Shown here piece after piece: positions 25,829 through 34,527 of a stretch of DNA of 64,000 bases; within the stretch, counting starts at the first letter, position 1, and every line of letters starts with the position of its first letter. The position numbers and the translations under genes were made by a program. The notes beneath the pieces were generated by a model. That model saw only the letters and a list, made by a program, of their open reading frames with translations, did no database searches and was not told the DNA's origin. Location: positions 1 through 64,000 of the forward strand of contig CANGNS010000014.1 in assembly GCA_947455465.1 (NCBI GenBank), written 5' to 3'. Source of the stretch: Comamonadaceae bacterium (GTDB taxonomy: Bacteria; Pseudomonadota; Gammaproteobacteria; Burkholderiales; Burkholderiaceae_C).

Positions 25829-27766
25829 TCACGCCTCAAGCCCGCCAGGGGTAGAGCACTTTTTCCCTTGCCCCATCATCCGCAGATCCTTAAGATCTTG
25901 CAAAATTGCTTGCCAGTGGCACCATATTAGATGATGACCGGCGCCCGGCTCTAGACGCAGGGGTGCGCCTCCCAAGGCTTTTGAAAGCGCTTGCGCCGCC
26001 TGCCAGTGGACTGCCGGATCGGCGTCGCCATGCCAGATTTTGCAGGGCATCGTTGGGACCGGCAAGCCAAGGTTCCATCCACGCAAGGCTTGCATGCCGT
26101 TCTGTGCGATCAGCTCAGGGTCACGATCGGTCTCTTTCAGTAGCACTTTGGCGCGCTGACTTCTGAACAAAGCGTTGTTAAACAAATCCACTTCGGAGGC
26201 GGGCACCTCAGCTAAAAATGGTTGAAGAAAAGCAAACACATCTTTGCGTACGCTTTTTATCAAGGTTCTCGTTAGCATAGGTAAAAGGCTGGGTGTGAAA
26301 AGTGCCACCATCAATATCAAGCGGGTTTTAGGTGCGTAAAAACGCAGATCGCTTACATCGCCTAAGGGATTAATAGGAGACACCAGCAAAAGAGCCTTTA
26401 CACGATCGCCCAAGTTTCGCGCCAAGGCCAGCGCGTAGGGAGTACCCATAGACCAACTCAACACACTGAAATTATCAATGCCCAAATGCGTCAATAAATG
26501 CGTAATGTCACTTGGCCAGTCATCCATTTGCCCGCGCGGGTTCGGGTCTGAGTCGCCGCAACCGGGTCGGTCCGGGATGATCAAACGCAAGCCAAGCGCC
26601 GTGAGCACACTATCGTCGGGCGGACGGTCATGCTGCCCTTGTAAGAATGCATGGCATAACACTACCGGCCATCCGAGCGGGTCACCGCTGTCGGACCACG
26701 CTATCGAGCGTCCATCGGGCAATCGCAAGCGCCCACCAGGCGTCAAGTGGCCGGATTGGGTTGAAGTGCTTTGTAATTCGGCATGCCGCGCCAGAGTCAT
26801 CGGCTCCGCTCCGGTCAGGTCCAGCCACAATGGGCTGACGTAAATCGCTTGCACTAAATCTGACTGGCGCTTGACGCCTACTTTGGCAAACACTTTTTTT
26901 AGCTGGCTTTTGGCTGTGTTGTGACTGATACTCAGCGCATGGGCTGCTTCCTCAATACTTTGGCCGAGCACCAATTGTTGCGTCAAGCGCGACTCAGCCG
27001 CGCTGAGCCCGAAAAAGGCGCCAAGAGCTTCAGTCGATAAGGCTCGACTGCCAGGACTAGCCGCCAGTACCAAGGCGCGGTCATTCTCCTTGCCCGCGCC
27101 TAAGTGACTAATCCATAAAGACAGGCCCCCGGTAGACGCCGACCCAGTTTGCGATATTTCGTCGGATACGGCCGCTAAGCGCAAACTGGCATGTTCTTGC
27201 TGGCCGCATAAGACCCGCGCCAAGCCTTGGGTAAGCGCCCCAGGCGGATGGGTTTCTAAGCAGCCATCCCGTAACCCCAAGGGCTTGTCCGACTGCAGCA
27301 GGGCGAGCATGGCGCGGTTCATGCTGATCGCCTGGCCCATGCCATCGACGATAGCAACGCCCAGGGGTAGACGGTCCATCAGGCGCTCAAGCACATCGCG
27401 CTCGATCTCTGTTTCTTTCAAAGTGCGCAGCATCTCTTGACTACGGGCGAAATGGGGTGCCAGGCAAGCCAGTAAGTACGCCTCTGCCGCGCTGGGTTCT
27501 AGGGAAATATTCATGCCCTTGATGTTCTTAAGCCCCAACAGACCCACATCGTCCGGCAAGGCCATGGTTCCGACTTTGGACTCCAGCACCAAAGCGGCCA
27601 CGCTCTCGAGTAAGCGTGGCCACAGGCTTTCATCGCTGGCAGTGTCGTAAATCAGTCCGATGACGGCTGATAGTTGCTCAGGAAACCCCGGCGTCACCGC
27701 GCCCGGTGGCGAGGCGCAGGCCGATGCAGAGTTTTCGAAAGGGGCAGGCCGGGGATCGGTCACCAT
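25829..27766 (-). CDS. LuxR-type regulator fused to an alpha/beta hydrolase
   Basis: A 645-residue protein of three parts. Residues about 30-240 resemble a sensory region with a PAS-like stretch (MDRLPLGVAIVDGMGQAISM at 130-149). Residues about 250-310 form a LuxR-type helix-turn-helix (LSAAESRLTQQLVLGQSIEE, then SISHNTAKSQLKKVFAKVGV). Residues about 340-625 are a complete alpha/beta hydrolase with oxyanion region CHAFLQGQ, nucleophile elbow SWSMG (Ser439), Asp583 in HGDADPAVH and His611 in GAGHH. All catalytic residues are kept, so it may cleave its ligand or merely bind it. ATG 27766 follows a GGTGAT-type ribosome binding site by 7 nt. It diverges from the lipoprotein gene, with a perfect inverted repeat between them. 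Confidence 0.88.
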   Translation of the reverse strand: MVTDPRPAPFENSASACASPPGAVTPGFPEQLSAVIGLIYDTASDESLWPRLLESVAALVLESKVGTMALPDDVGLLGLKNIKGMNISLEPSAAEAYLLACLAPHFARSQEMLRTLKETEIERDVLERLMDRLPLGVAIVDGMGQAISMNRAMLALLQSDKPLGLRDGCLETHPPGALTQGLARVLCGQQEHASLRLAAVSDEISQTGSASTGGLSLWISHLGAGKENDRALVLAASPGSRALSTEALGAFFGLSAAESRLTQQLVLGQSIEEAAHALSISHNTAKSQLKKVFAKVGVKRQSDLVQAIYVSPLWLDLTGAEPMTLARHAELQSTSTQSGHLTPGGRLRLPDGRSIAWSDSGDPLGWPVVLCHAFLQGQHDRPPDDSVLTALGLRLIIPDRPGCGDSDPNPRGQMDDWPSDITHLLTHLGIDNFSVLSWSMGTPYALALARNLGDRVKALLLVSPINPLGDVSDLRFYAPKTRLILMVALFTPSLLPMLTRTLIKSVRKDVFAFLQPFLAEVPASEVDLFNNALFRSQRAKVLLKETDRDPELIAQNGMQALRGWNLGLPVPTMPCKIWHGDADPAVHWQAAQALSKALGGAPLRLEPGAGHHLIWCHWQAILQDLKDLRMMGQGKKCSTPGGLEA

Positions 27767-27831
27767 AAAGCACATCACCCTTTCGGGTTATTCGTAGCCA
27801 AAAAGGCAATTTTCTGGCGAGATTGACGCGC

Positions 27832-27855
27832 TGTAAATACCTTTTCGGATTTACA
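27832..27855. promoter_or_regulatory. perfect inverted repeat in the divergent promoter region, candidate LuxR-type operator
   Basis: TGTAAAT (27832-27838) and ATTTACA (27849-27855) form a perfect 7-bp inverted repeat with a 10-bp spacer. It lies 66 bp upstream of the regulator-hydrolase start and 60 bp upstream of the lipoprotein start, in the only non-coding stretch between them. Length and symmetry suit a dimeric LuxR-type regulator. A TTGACG sits just beside it at 27823-27828, but no matching -10 box was found at the right spacing. That the fused regulator binds here is inference. Confidence 0.55.
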
Positions 27856-27914
27856 TTTTTTTGGTGTGCAAAAGCGCTTTTTCCGCGCACCGTTTTCATT
27901 GAAAGGTAATCACT

Positions 27915-29687
27915 ATGAACAAATTGACTATTGCCGCCTTGGCCGTACTAGCGCTATTGGGCGCTTGCGGAGGAGGAGGCCAAAGCCAAGGTGCAGCGTC
28001 TGGTGGTGGGGGTGTAATCGGCAACAATACATCCATACCAACAATCAGTACTTTGACAATTACAGGTCGAGCTGCAAATACGATCGCGCTCAGCGGTGCC
28101 ACGGTCGATTATGTTTGCGCCGCCGGTACCGCCAGTGTCAGCACCGGGACCGACGGCAGCTATAAGGCCACAGTTGCTGACGGAAAATGGCCGTGCATTG
28201 GTGAACTGACTTCTGCGGGAACCACTCCATTGCATACCGCTGCAAACGGCGGCGCGGGTAACAGTGCCACGGCCCAAATCACCCCATTGACCGAGCTGGT
28301 GGTCGCCAAGCTGGCCGGTACCGATACCAAAACTTTTTTTTCCAATTTCAAAGCATTGCCCTTTGCCAATAAATCCTTAGTGGCCGCGGACAGCAAAGTG
28401 CAGTCGGCGCAAACTGCGGTGAAAACCGTGTTGGCAGCCGCTGGCATCAGTACGCTGGGCACCGTCGATCTGCTTGTCGACGCCCTGCAGGTAAATACAG
28501 CCTCAGACGCGCACGGCGCTGGCTTGCAAAGTTTCAATACCAAATTAGCGGGCGCTGGCACTACCTTGGGCGCATTAGCTTCCAGCCTTGTTGCTACACC
28601 ACCTCCAGGCGCGGGTACGGAAATTCAGCAGGTGGCGACGGCGCAGCTTTTGCAGCCGGCTGCGGTCAATTGCCCGGGTTTACGGGGAGGTATTTACCGC
28701 TATATCAATTTCGTTGGCACGGACAAGGTTTATGTGGACGCTGAAAAATTGACGGTAACGAACAGCAAAAATTATGTAACCTATCTCAAACCAGTCGATG
28801 GTGACGCCTGCCATTTCAAGGGATATGACAGTAGCGCATTTGCTAGTGCAAGCCCTTCAGATTTGGTGGTATCTCAGGCTGGTATCGTTCTTATACGCGG
28901 TTGGAACGATCTCTTTAGTAACTACGCACTGGCGATCGCCTTTCCAGAGCAAACCGGATTTACCCTGGCCGACGTAGCAGGAGATTGGAATGCTTTGTCT
29001 ATGGAGGCGGATATAGCTCAAACCTATGTCGGTGCTTTAGAGCAATCGACCATTGGCAGCGACGGCGTCGCCATCAGCGTGCGGTTTTGCCAAGACCCGA
29101 GCTGGGACGTCAGCTCGTGCAAGGTATTAAGTGGCACCGAATTACAAAATCAGTACCCTCGCTTGAGTATCAACAAGGACGACAATGGGTTTTACCTAAC
29201 TGGCCCCGGTAAATCCACCCCTGGCGGACGTTTATTTGCCTATCGGTCGGGGACTGGTGATTTATTTGCGGTTAATTTTTGGACCGATGGAAGCTTTGGA
29301 ATCGCTGCCCGCCAACGCACGCTTGCTGCACCGACCGTAGGAAGTGGTACCAACTCCTGGAATCTACAAATAAGTAACGCCTTAGTGGCTGCCGATATAT
29401 CCTCAGGAACCACCACCATTGTTTCGGTGGCAGACGCGAAAGCTGCAAGCACCAGTTATTTGCGTACCAACCAAACTACCGGGCTTGCTGATTTGCATTC
29501 GGAAACTCTGACCAATAACATGCCATATTCTGGTTTTCGTCAGCGCGCCGCTGGAAAAGATACCAGCGTGACCCCCAACCAATCATTTAGCCGTCTAGAC
29601 CAATTGCCGCTGCAAGGTATGGGTATTACTATCAGTCTGAATGAAACCAATAAACGATTCCAAGTATCGGTACAGAAACCCAATTAG
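27915..29687 (+). CDS. large surface lipoprotein of unknown function
   Basis: A 590-residue lipoprotein; the lipobox LLGAC gives Cys18, followed by a Gly-rich linker. Residues about 40-110 look like a carboxypeptidase-regulatory/Ig-like domain (GRAANTIALSGATVDYVCAA with a paired cysteine in WPCIG), followed by an Ala-rich helical stretch (about 150-230) and a beta-rich C-terminal part with several cysteines (for example VNCPGL, DACHFKG, FCQDPSWDVSSC). I recognise no catalytic motif. GC content is lower than the neighbouring housekeeping genes. It diverges from the LuxR-hydrolase gene and is followed after 21 bp by a beta-barrel gene, so the two probably form one envelope operon. Confidence 0.85.
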   Translation: MNKLTIAALAVLALLGACGGGGQSQGAASGGGGVIGNNTSIPTISTLTITGRAANTIALSGATVDYVCAAGTASVSTGTDGSYKATVADGKWPCIGELTSAGTTPLHTAANGGAGNSATAQITPLTELVVAKLAGTDTKTFFSNFKALPFANKSLVAADSKVQSAQTAVKTVLAAAGISTLGTVDLLVDALQVNTASDAHGAGLQSFNTKLAGAGTTLGALASSLVATPPPGAGTEIQQVATAQLLQPAAVNCPGLRGGIYRYINFVGTDKVYVDAEKLTVTNSKNYVTYLKPVDGDACHFKGYDSSAFASASPSDLVVSQAGIVLIRGWNDLFSNYALAIAFPEQTGFTLADVAGDWNALSMEADIAQTYVGALEQSTIGSDGVAISVRFCQDPSWDVSSCKVLSGTELQNQYPRLSINKDDNGFYLTGPGKSTPGGRLFAYRSGTGDLFAVNFWTDGSFGIAARQRTLAAPTVGSGTNSWNLQISNALVAADISSGTTTIVSVADAKAASTSYLRTNQTTGLADLHSETLTNNMPYSGFRQRAAGKDTSVTPNQSFSRLDQLPLQGMGITISLNETNKRFQVSVQKPN

Positions 29688-29708
29688 TTTTTTTAAAGGA
29701 GAGTTGAA

Positions 29709-30350
29709 ATGAAAAAAAGTATTCTTGCCCTGGCCCTGTTTGCAAGCGCCCTACCCGCCATGGCCAGCGATGTGTATGTCGGCCTGGGTTTTCCGGGTTT
29801 GTTTGGGATTGGTTTTGCCCGTCCGCTCAATGCGAGTTTTGGCTTGCGTGCCGAATATTCGGGCGGTATCAAGGTGAGCAAAGATGGGAATCAGGAAGGC
29901 GTCAATGTGGTGGGCAGCTTGCAAGGCTCGCGCTTGGGTGCTTTTGCCGACTATTACCCTTTCCAGGGCGGCTTGCGCTTGGTTGCGGGGCTGACCTCCA
30001 ACGATATTCAGGCCAAGCTGACATCGACGGGAACGGGCACGGCGCAAATTAATGGCAAGCAGGTTGATATGTCGGGCCAGCGTTTTGACATCACTGTCAA
30101 ATACCCCAGTAGCACCCCGTACCTAGGTATTGGCTGGGGCCACCAACAAAGTGATACTAAAGGTCTTGGTGGTTATCTAGACGCGGGCGTCATGGTGGGC
30201 AGTTTTGGCATTTCTGCCAGCACCAGCTTGGTCAATGTGCAGGGTATTACCCAAGCCGACGTGGATGCCCAAATCGCCAAGATCAGCGACGCGACCAATA
30301 AGCTGTCGGTGTTGCCGTCGGTATCCCTAGGGCTGGTCTACCGCTTCTGA
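29709..30350 (+). CDS. small outer-membrane beta-barrel protein
   Basis: A 213-residue protein with a signal peptide (MKKSILALALFASALPAMAS) and alternating hydrophobic strands throughout, ending in L-V-Y-R-F; a C-terminal phenylalanine is the signal for insertion by the Bam complex. Strands such as FGLRAEYSGGIKV and YLGIGWGHQQ fit an 8-stranded OmpA-like barrel. Function unknown. A strong ribosome binding site (AAAGGAGAG) precedes the start. It follows the lipoprotein gene closely and may carry or partner it at the cell surface. Confidence 0.85.
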   Translation: MKKSILALALFASALPAMASDVYVGLGFPGLFGIGFARPLNASFGLRAEYSGGIKVSKDGNQEGVNVVGSLQGSRLGAFADYYPFQGGLRLVAGLTSNDIQAKLTSTGTGTAQINGKQVDMSGQRFDITVKYPSSTPYLGIGWGHQQSDTKGLGGYLDAGVMVGSFGISASTSLVNVQGITQADVDAQIAKISDATNKLSVLPSVSLGLVYRF

Positions 30351-30360
30351 GCTTTCCCTG

Positions 30361-30393
30361 GCCTAGGGTTTTGCATGGGCGAAAACCCTAGGC
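30361..30393. terminator. 12-bp perfect hairpin after the beta-barrel gene
   Basis: GCCTAGGGTTTT (30361-30372) and AAAACCCTAGGC (30382-30393) form a perfect 12-bp stem with a 9-nt loop, beginning 10 bp after the stop of the beta-barrel gene. It lacks the trailing T run of a standard intrinsic terminator on either strand, although the AT part of the stem sits at the loop. It may still stop or protect the upstream transcript. Confidence 0.55.
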
Positions 30394-30505
30394 TCACCTA
30401 GCCCAAAGCTGTTTACACTGAGGCGGTGCCCTCTGCGCAATCCGCAAAGGCCATGTAATGCAAGCTGCCCACAAGGCGGCCCACCCACCTCAGGAGCCCT
30501 TCCCC

Positions 30506-33500
30506 ATGAATGCCCCCCTGCACCCCGACCAGCTACGCGCTGCATCCGTCACGCTGGACGACAAATACACCCAAACCACCGGCCAGGCTTTTATGAGCGG
30601 CATCCATGCCCTGGTGCGCCTGCCCATGATGCAGCGTGTGCGTGACCTGGTAGTGGGCAAAAACACAGCAGGCTTTATCAGCGGCTACCGTGGTTCACCG
30701 CTAGGCAGCTACGACCAATCGCTGGCCAAAGAGAAAAAGCGCTTGCTAGAGCACCATGTGCATTTCCAGCCCGGCGTGAATGAAGAACTTGCCGCCACCG
30801 CTTTGTGGGGCACGCAGCAACTGGGCTTTGCGCCACCGGGCAGCAATAAATACGACGGCGTGTTTGGCATTTGGTACGGCAAAGGCCCGGGCGTGGACCG
30901 ATGCTCGGATGTGTTCAAGCACGCCAATATGGCCGGCACTACACCCTGGGGCGGCGTGATTGCGGTGGCTGGTGATGACCATGTGTCCAAAAGCTCGACG
31001 GCGGCGCACCAGAGCGACCATATTTTTAAGGCCTGCGGGACGCCGGTGTTTTTTCCGGCCAGCGTGCAAGACATTTTGGATTTGGGCGTACACGCTTTTG
31101 CCATGAGCCGCTACGCCGGTGTCTGGGCGGGTATGAAAACGATTCAAGAAATCGTCGAGTCCAGCGCAGCGGTGGATGTGGACCCGCACCGCGTCAAGAT
31201 CGTGATGCCGACCGATTTTGTGATGCCCGCAGGCGGCGTGCACATACGCTGGCCCGATGGCGCGCTGGACCAAGAGGCGCGCCTGTTTGACACCAAGTGG
31301 TATGCCGCGCTGGCCTATGTGCGCGCGAATCGGCTCAACCACAACGTCATCGAAGGCCCGAACGACCGCTTCGGATTGATGGCCAGTGGCAAGGCCTTTA
31401 ACGACACGCGCCAGGCTTTGCTCGATTTGGGCCTGGACGATGCCACTTGCCGCCGCGTAGGCATACGCTTGCACAAAGTGACGGTGGTCTGGCCTTTAGA
31501 GGCGCAATTGACGCGCGAATTTGCCAGCGGCTTGCAAGAGATTTTGGTGGTCGAGGAAAAGCGCCAGGTTATTGAATACCAACTCAAAGAAGAGCTCTAC
31601 CACTGGCGTGCCGATGTGCGCCCGCGCGTGGTCGGCAAATTTACCGTGTCCGATGACGCGGCCAGCCCTTACGGCATTGGCGGCGAATGGTCGGGCTCAG
31701 AGCCCTCGGCCAACCGCTTGCTACGCGCCAACGCGGATTTGTCACCCTCCATGATCGCCCGCGCGATTGCGCAGCGCCTCAGCGCGCTGGGTATAGATGC
31801 CGATGTACGCGCCCGCATGGATGCGCAGTTGGCGATTTTGGACGCCAAAGAAAAGTCTATGCAGGCGCTGGCCTTGGGCGCGCCGCTGGCCGAGCGCCAG
31901 CCCTGGTTTTGCTCGGGCTGCCCGCACAACACCTCCACCCGCGTGCCCGAAGGCTCGCGCGCCATGGCCGGCATCGGCTGCCACTTTATGACCTTGTGGA
32001 TGGACCGCTCCACCACCGGCTTTACCCAAATGGGCGGCGAAGGCGTGCCTTGGGTGGGGCAGCAGCCGTTTGTGAACGACGCGCATATTTTTGCCAACCT
32101 GGGCGATGGCACCTACTTCCATAGCGGCTTGCTGGCGGTGCGCCAATCGATTGCGGCGGGTGTAAACATCACCTACAAAATTTTGTACAACGACGCGGTG
32201 GCGATGACGGGAGGCCAGCAAATCGGCGAGCGCGCCGAGGGCCATAGCGTGATCCAAATCGCGCAAAGCATGCGGGCCGAGGGTGCGCAGCGCATTGTGG
32301 TGGTGACCGACGAACCCGAAAAATACGACGGCGTCAAAGGCCTGCCCGAAGGCGTAGCCGTAGAGCACCGCGACAGCCTGGACGCAGTGCAGCGCGTGAT
32401 GCGCGAAATCAAAGGCACCACCGTCATTATTTACGACCAAACCTGCGCCACCGAAAAACGCCGCCGCCGCAAACGCGGCACCATGGTGGACCCGGCCACG
32501 CGTGTGGTGATTAACGAATTGGTCTGCGAAGGTTGCGGCGACTGCGGCGTGCAAAGCAATTGCGTGAGTGTGGAGCCATTGGAAACCGAGCTGGGCCGTA
32601 AACGGCGTATCAACCAAAGCACGTGCAACAAAGACATTTCTTGCGTGAAAGGTTTTTGCCCTAGCTTTGTCACCGTGGAAGGTGGCACCTTGCGCAAAAA
32701 GAAAGGCTCCTCCCAATCCACAAGCAGCGGTCCGACGGCGGGCCTGCCCGAACCTGCGGTATTCGATTTGCAGCAGGCGCATGACGGTGTATGGGGCCTG
32801 GTGGTCGCGGGCGTGGGCGGCACCGGCGTGATCACCATCGGCCAGTTGCTGGGCGTGGCGGCGCACATCGAAGGCAAAGGCATCGTCACCCAAGACGCAG
32901 GCGGCCTGGCGCAAAAAGGCGGCGCCACCTGGAGCCATGTGCTGATCAGCGAAAGCCAAGACGCGATACGCACTACCCGCGTGGGCATGGCCTGCGCGGA
33001 CCTGGTAATTGGTTGCGACCCTATCGTCACCGCTGGCAAAGAAACCAGCTTGCGCCTGCGCGCCGGGCGTAGCCGCGTGGTGCTCAATAGCCACAGCCAA
33101 CCCACCGCCGCTTTTGTGCAAAACGCCAACTGGAGCAACCCCGGCGAGGCCTGCATCGCCGCCATTGCCGCCACGCTGCAAGAGCCGCAATCGCTGGGCT
33201 GCGTGGACGCCGAAGCCATCGCCACCGAATTGCTGGGCGACAGTATTTTTACCAACCCGGTGCTGCTGGGCTACGCCTGGCAAAAGGGCTGGATACCGCT
33301 GGGCCAAGATGCACTGTTACAAGCCATGGCGCTCAACGCCGTGGCCGTCGAAAAAAACCAAACCGCCTTCCAATGGGGCCGCCTAGCCGCACACGACCCG
33401 GCGGCGGTACAGCGCAGCTTGTTGCCCGCGCAAACCGTGCAATTGGTGCGCAAGCAAGCGCCCACTTCGCTGGACGCGCTGATAGCGCACCGCACTACTT

Positions 33501-34105
33501 TTTTAACCGGCTACCAAAGCGCCGCCTACGCGCAAAGCTACCGCGACTTCGTGGCCAAGGTGCGCAGCGCCGAAAGCGCGCTAGGGGCGCAAGCCGATGT
33601 CAAAGACTTGCCGCTGAGCAGCGCCGTGGCGCGCTATTTGTTCAAGCTGATGGCCTACAAAGACGAATACGAAGTGGCGCGTCTGCACAGCGACCCTGCG
33701 TTTCGCGAAAAGATCAGCACCATGTTTGAAGGCGACTACCAAGTCCACTACCACCTTGCACCGCCACTGTTGGCGAAGACGGATGAAAAAGGCCGCCTCA
33801 TCAAGCAACGCTTTGGCCCCTGGATGGGCCTGGGCTTTCGCCTGCTGGCGCCGCTCAAGGTATTACGCGGCACGTCGCTAGACATCTTTGGCTACAGCGA
33901 AGAGCGCCAAGGCGAGCGCGCCCTGGTGCAGAACTATATGCAGACGCTGGAACGCATGCTGGCGCACTTGAGCCCCGCAACCCTGCCCGACGCCCTGCGC
34001 TTTGCCAAGCTGCCCGAAGAGATTCGCGGCTTCGGGCATGTGAAGGCGCGGCATATTGCGGCGGTGAAACCTAGCTGGGAAGGGCTGGGGGGGAAGTTGC
34101 CTTAA
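30506..34105 (+). CDS. single-chain indolepyruvate:ferredoxin oxidoreductase
   Basis: A 1199-residue fusion of the IorA and IorB subunits, which oxidatively decarboxylates arylpyruvates (or other 2-oxo acids) to acyl-CoA and reduced ferredoxin. The N-terminal part holds the pyrimidine-binding domain (GFISGYRGSPLGSYD) and the thiamine-diphosphate domain (GIGCHFMTLWMDRST, NLGDGTYFHSG). A ferredoxin-like cysteine cluster lies near residue 673 (CEGCGDCGVQSNC, then CNKDISCVKGFC). The gamma-type domain starts near 767 (VAGVGGTGVITIGQLL). ATG 30506 is preceded by AGGAG at 9 nt. The last 41 codons are present a second time at 35126-35248, beyond the toxin-antitoxin genes. Confidence 0.93.
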   Translation: MNAPLHPDQLRAASVTLDDKYTQTTGQAFMSGIHALVRLPMMQRVRDLVVGKNTAGFISGYRGSPLGSYDQSLAKEKKRLLEHHVHFQPGVNEELAATALWGTQQLGFAPPGSNKYDGVFGIWYGKGPGVDRCSDVFKHANMAGTTPWGGVIAVAGDDHVSKSSTAAHQSDHIFKACGTPVFFPASVQDILDLGVHAFAMSRYAGVWAGMKTIQEIVESSAAVDVDPHRVKIVMPTDFVMPAGGVHIRWPDGALDQEARLFDTKWYAALAYVRANRLNHNVIEGPNDRFGLMASGKAFNDTRQALLDLGLDDATCRRVGIRLHKVTVVWPLEAQLTREFASGLQEILVVEEKRQVIEYQLKEELYHWRADVRPRVVGKFTVSDDAASPYGIGGEWSGSEPSANRLLRANADLSPSMIARAIAQRLSALGIDADVRARMDAQLAILDAKEKSMQALALGAPLAERQPWFCSGCPHNTSTRVPEGSRAMAGIGCHFMTLWMDRSTTGFTQMGGEGVPWVGQQPFVNDAHIFANLGDGTYFHSGLLAVRQSIAAGVNITYKILYNDAVAMTGGQQIGERAEGHSVIQIAQSMRAEGAQRIVVVTDEPEKYDGVKGLPEGVAVEHRDSLDAVQRVMREIKGTTVIIYDQTCATEKRRRRKRGTMVDPATRVVINELVCEGCGDCGVQSNCVSVEPLETELGRKRRINQSTCNKDISCVKGFCPSFVTVEGGTLRKKKGSSQSTSSGPTAGLPEPAVFDLQQAHDGVWGLVVAGVGGTGVITIGQLLGVAAHIEGKGIVTQDAGGLAQKGGATWSHVLISESQDAIRTTRVGMACADLVIGCDPIVTAGKETSLRLRAGRSRVVLNSHSQPTAAFVQNANWSNPGEACIAAIAATLQEPQSLGCVDAEAIATELLGDSIFTNPVLLGYAWQKGWIPLGQDALLQAMALNAVAVEKNQTAFQWGRLAAHDPAAVQRSLLPAQTVQLVRKQAPTSLDALIAHRTTFLTGYQSAAYAQSYRDFVAKVRSAESALGAQADVKDLPLSSAVARYLFKLMAYKDEYEVARLHSDPAFREKISTMFEGDYQVHYHLAPPLLAKTDEKGRLIKQRFGPWMGLGFRLLAPLKVLRGTSLDIFGYSEERQGERALVQNYMQTLERMLAHLSPATLPDALRFAKLPEEIRGFGHVKARHIAAVKPSWEGLGGKLP

Positions 34106-34156
34106 GGGGCTCGCAGCCAGCTTGGGTACTCTTGGGAGCGCGATTGGCGAACGGAT

Positions 34157-34187
34157 TTGTAGATACAATCTATATTATCTATACAAT
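34157..34187 (+). promoter_or_regulatory. probable operator/promoter of the Phd/PIN toxin-antitoxin pair
   Basis: A strongly AT-rich stretch 27-57 bp before the antitoxin start. It contains inverted arms TTGTA (34157-34161) and TACAA (34182-34186) and two direct copies of ATACAAT (34163-34169 and 34181-34187). TACAAT at 34182-34187 could be a -10 box with TTGTAG at 34157-34162 as a poorly matching -35 (19-bp spacer). Autoregulated antitoxin operons typically look like this. Confidence 0.45.
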
Positions 34188-34212
34188 AGTCCGATCCTGA
34201 AGGAACATAGCC

Positions 34213-34527
34213 ATGCAAACAGTTACATCGCGTGAGGTGCAAAGTCGGTACGGAGAATTCCTTGAGTCCGTACAAGACGATCTTGTCTGCGTGACCCGCC
34301 ATGGGCGCCCACTTTTTTGGGCTTTGTCAGATCGCCATGTTCGTGCGCCTGACCCCAGCATCCTGATTGGCCGAATGTTGCTGCTGCACGGTCAGCTCAA
34401 CCGTGAGACGCAAGAGCGTGCAGGCGATGCGTTCGCGAAAGTCCTAGAGGAACTCGATGCTAGCCTTGACCCACAAGATTTGACACAAGAAAAAGTAATG
34501 ACCATCGTGCATGAGAACAGAGCCTAA
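34213..34527 (+). CDS. Phd/YefM-like antitoxin
   Basis: A 104-residue protein whose first 45 residues match Phd/YefM antitoxins: VTSREVQSRYGEFLESVQDD then VCVTRHGRPLFWALSD. The C-terminal half is acidic and helical, suited to wrapping a toxin. AAGGA precedes the start by 8 nt. The stop lies 17 bp inside the following PIN-domain gene, the usual coupled arrangement. The region differs in composition from the chromosome around it. Confidence 0.82.
   Translation: MQTVTSREVQSRYGEFLESVQDDLVCVTRHGRPLFWALSDRHVRAPDPSILIGRMLLLHGQLNRETQERAGDAFAKVLEELDASLDPQDLTQEKVMTIVHENRA

Noticed and set aside
31742-33307. A 521-codon antisense frame within the indolepyruvate oxidoreductase gene
   Set aside because: No motif, skewed residue use (His, Ala, Gly), and the sense strand is unambiguous.
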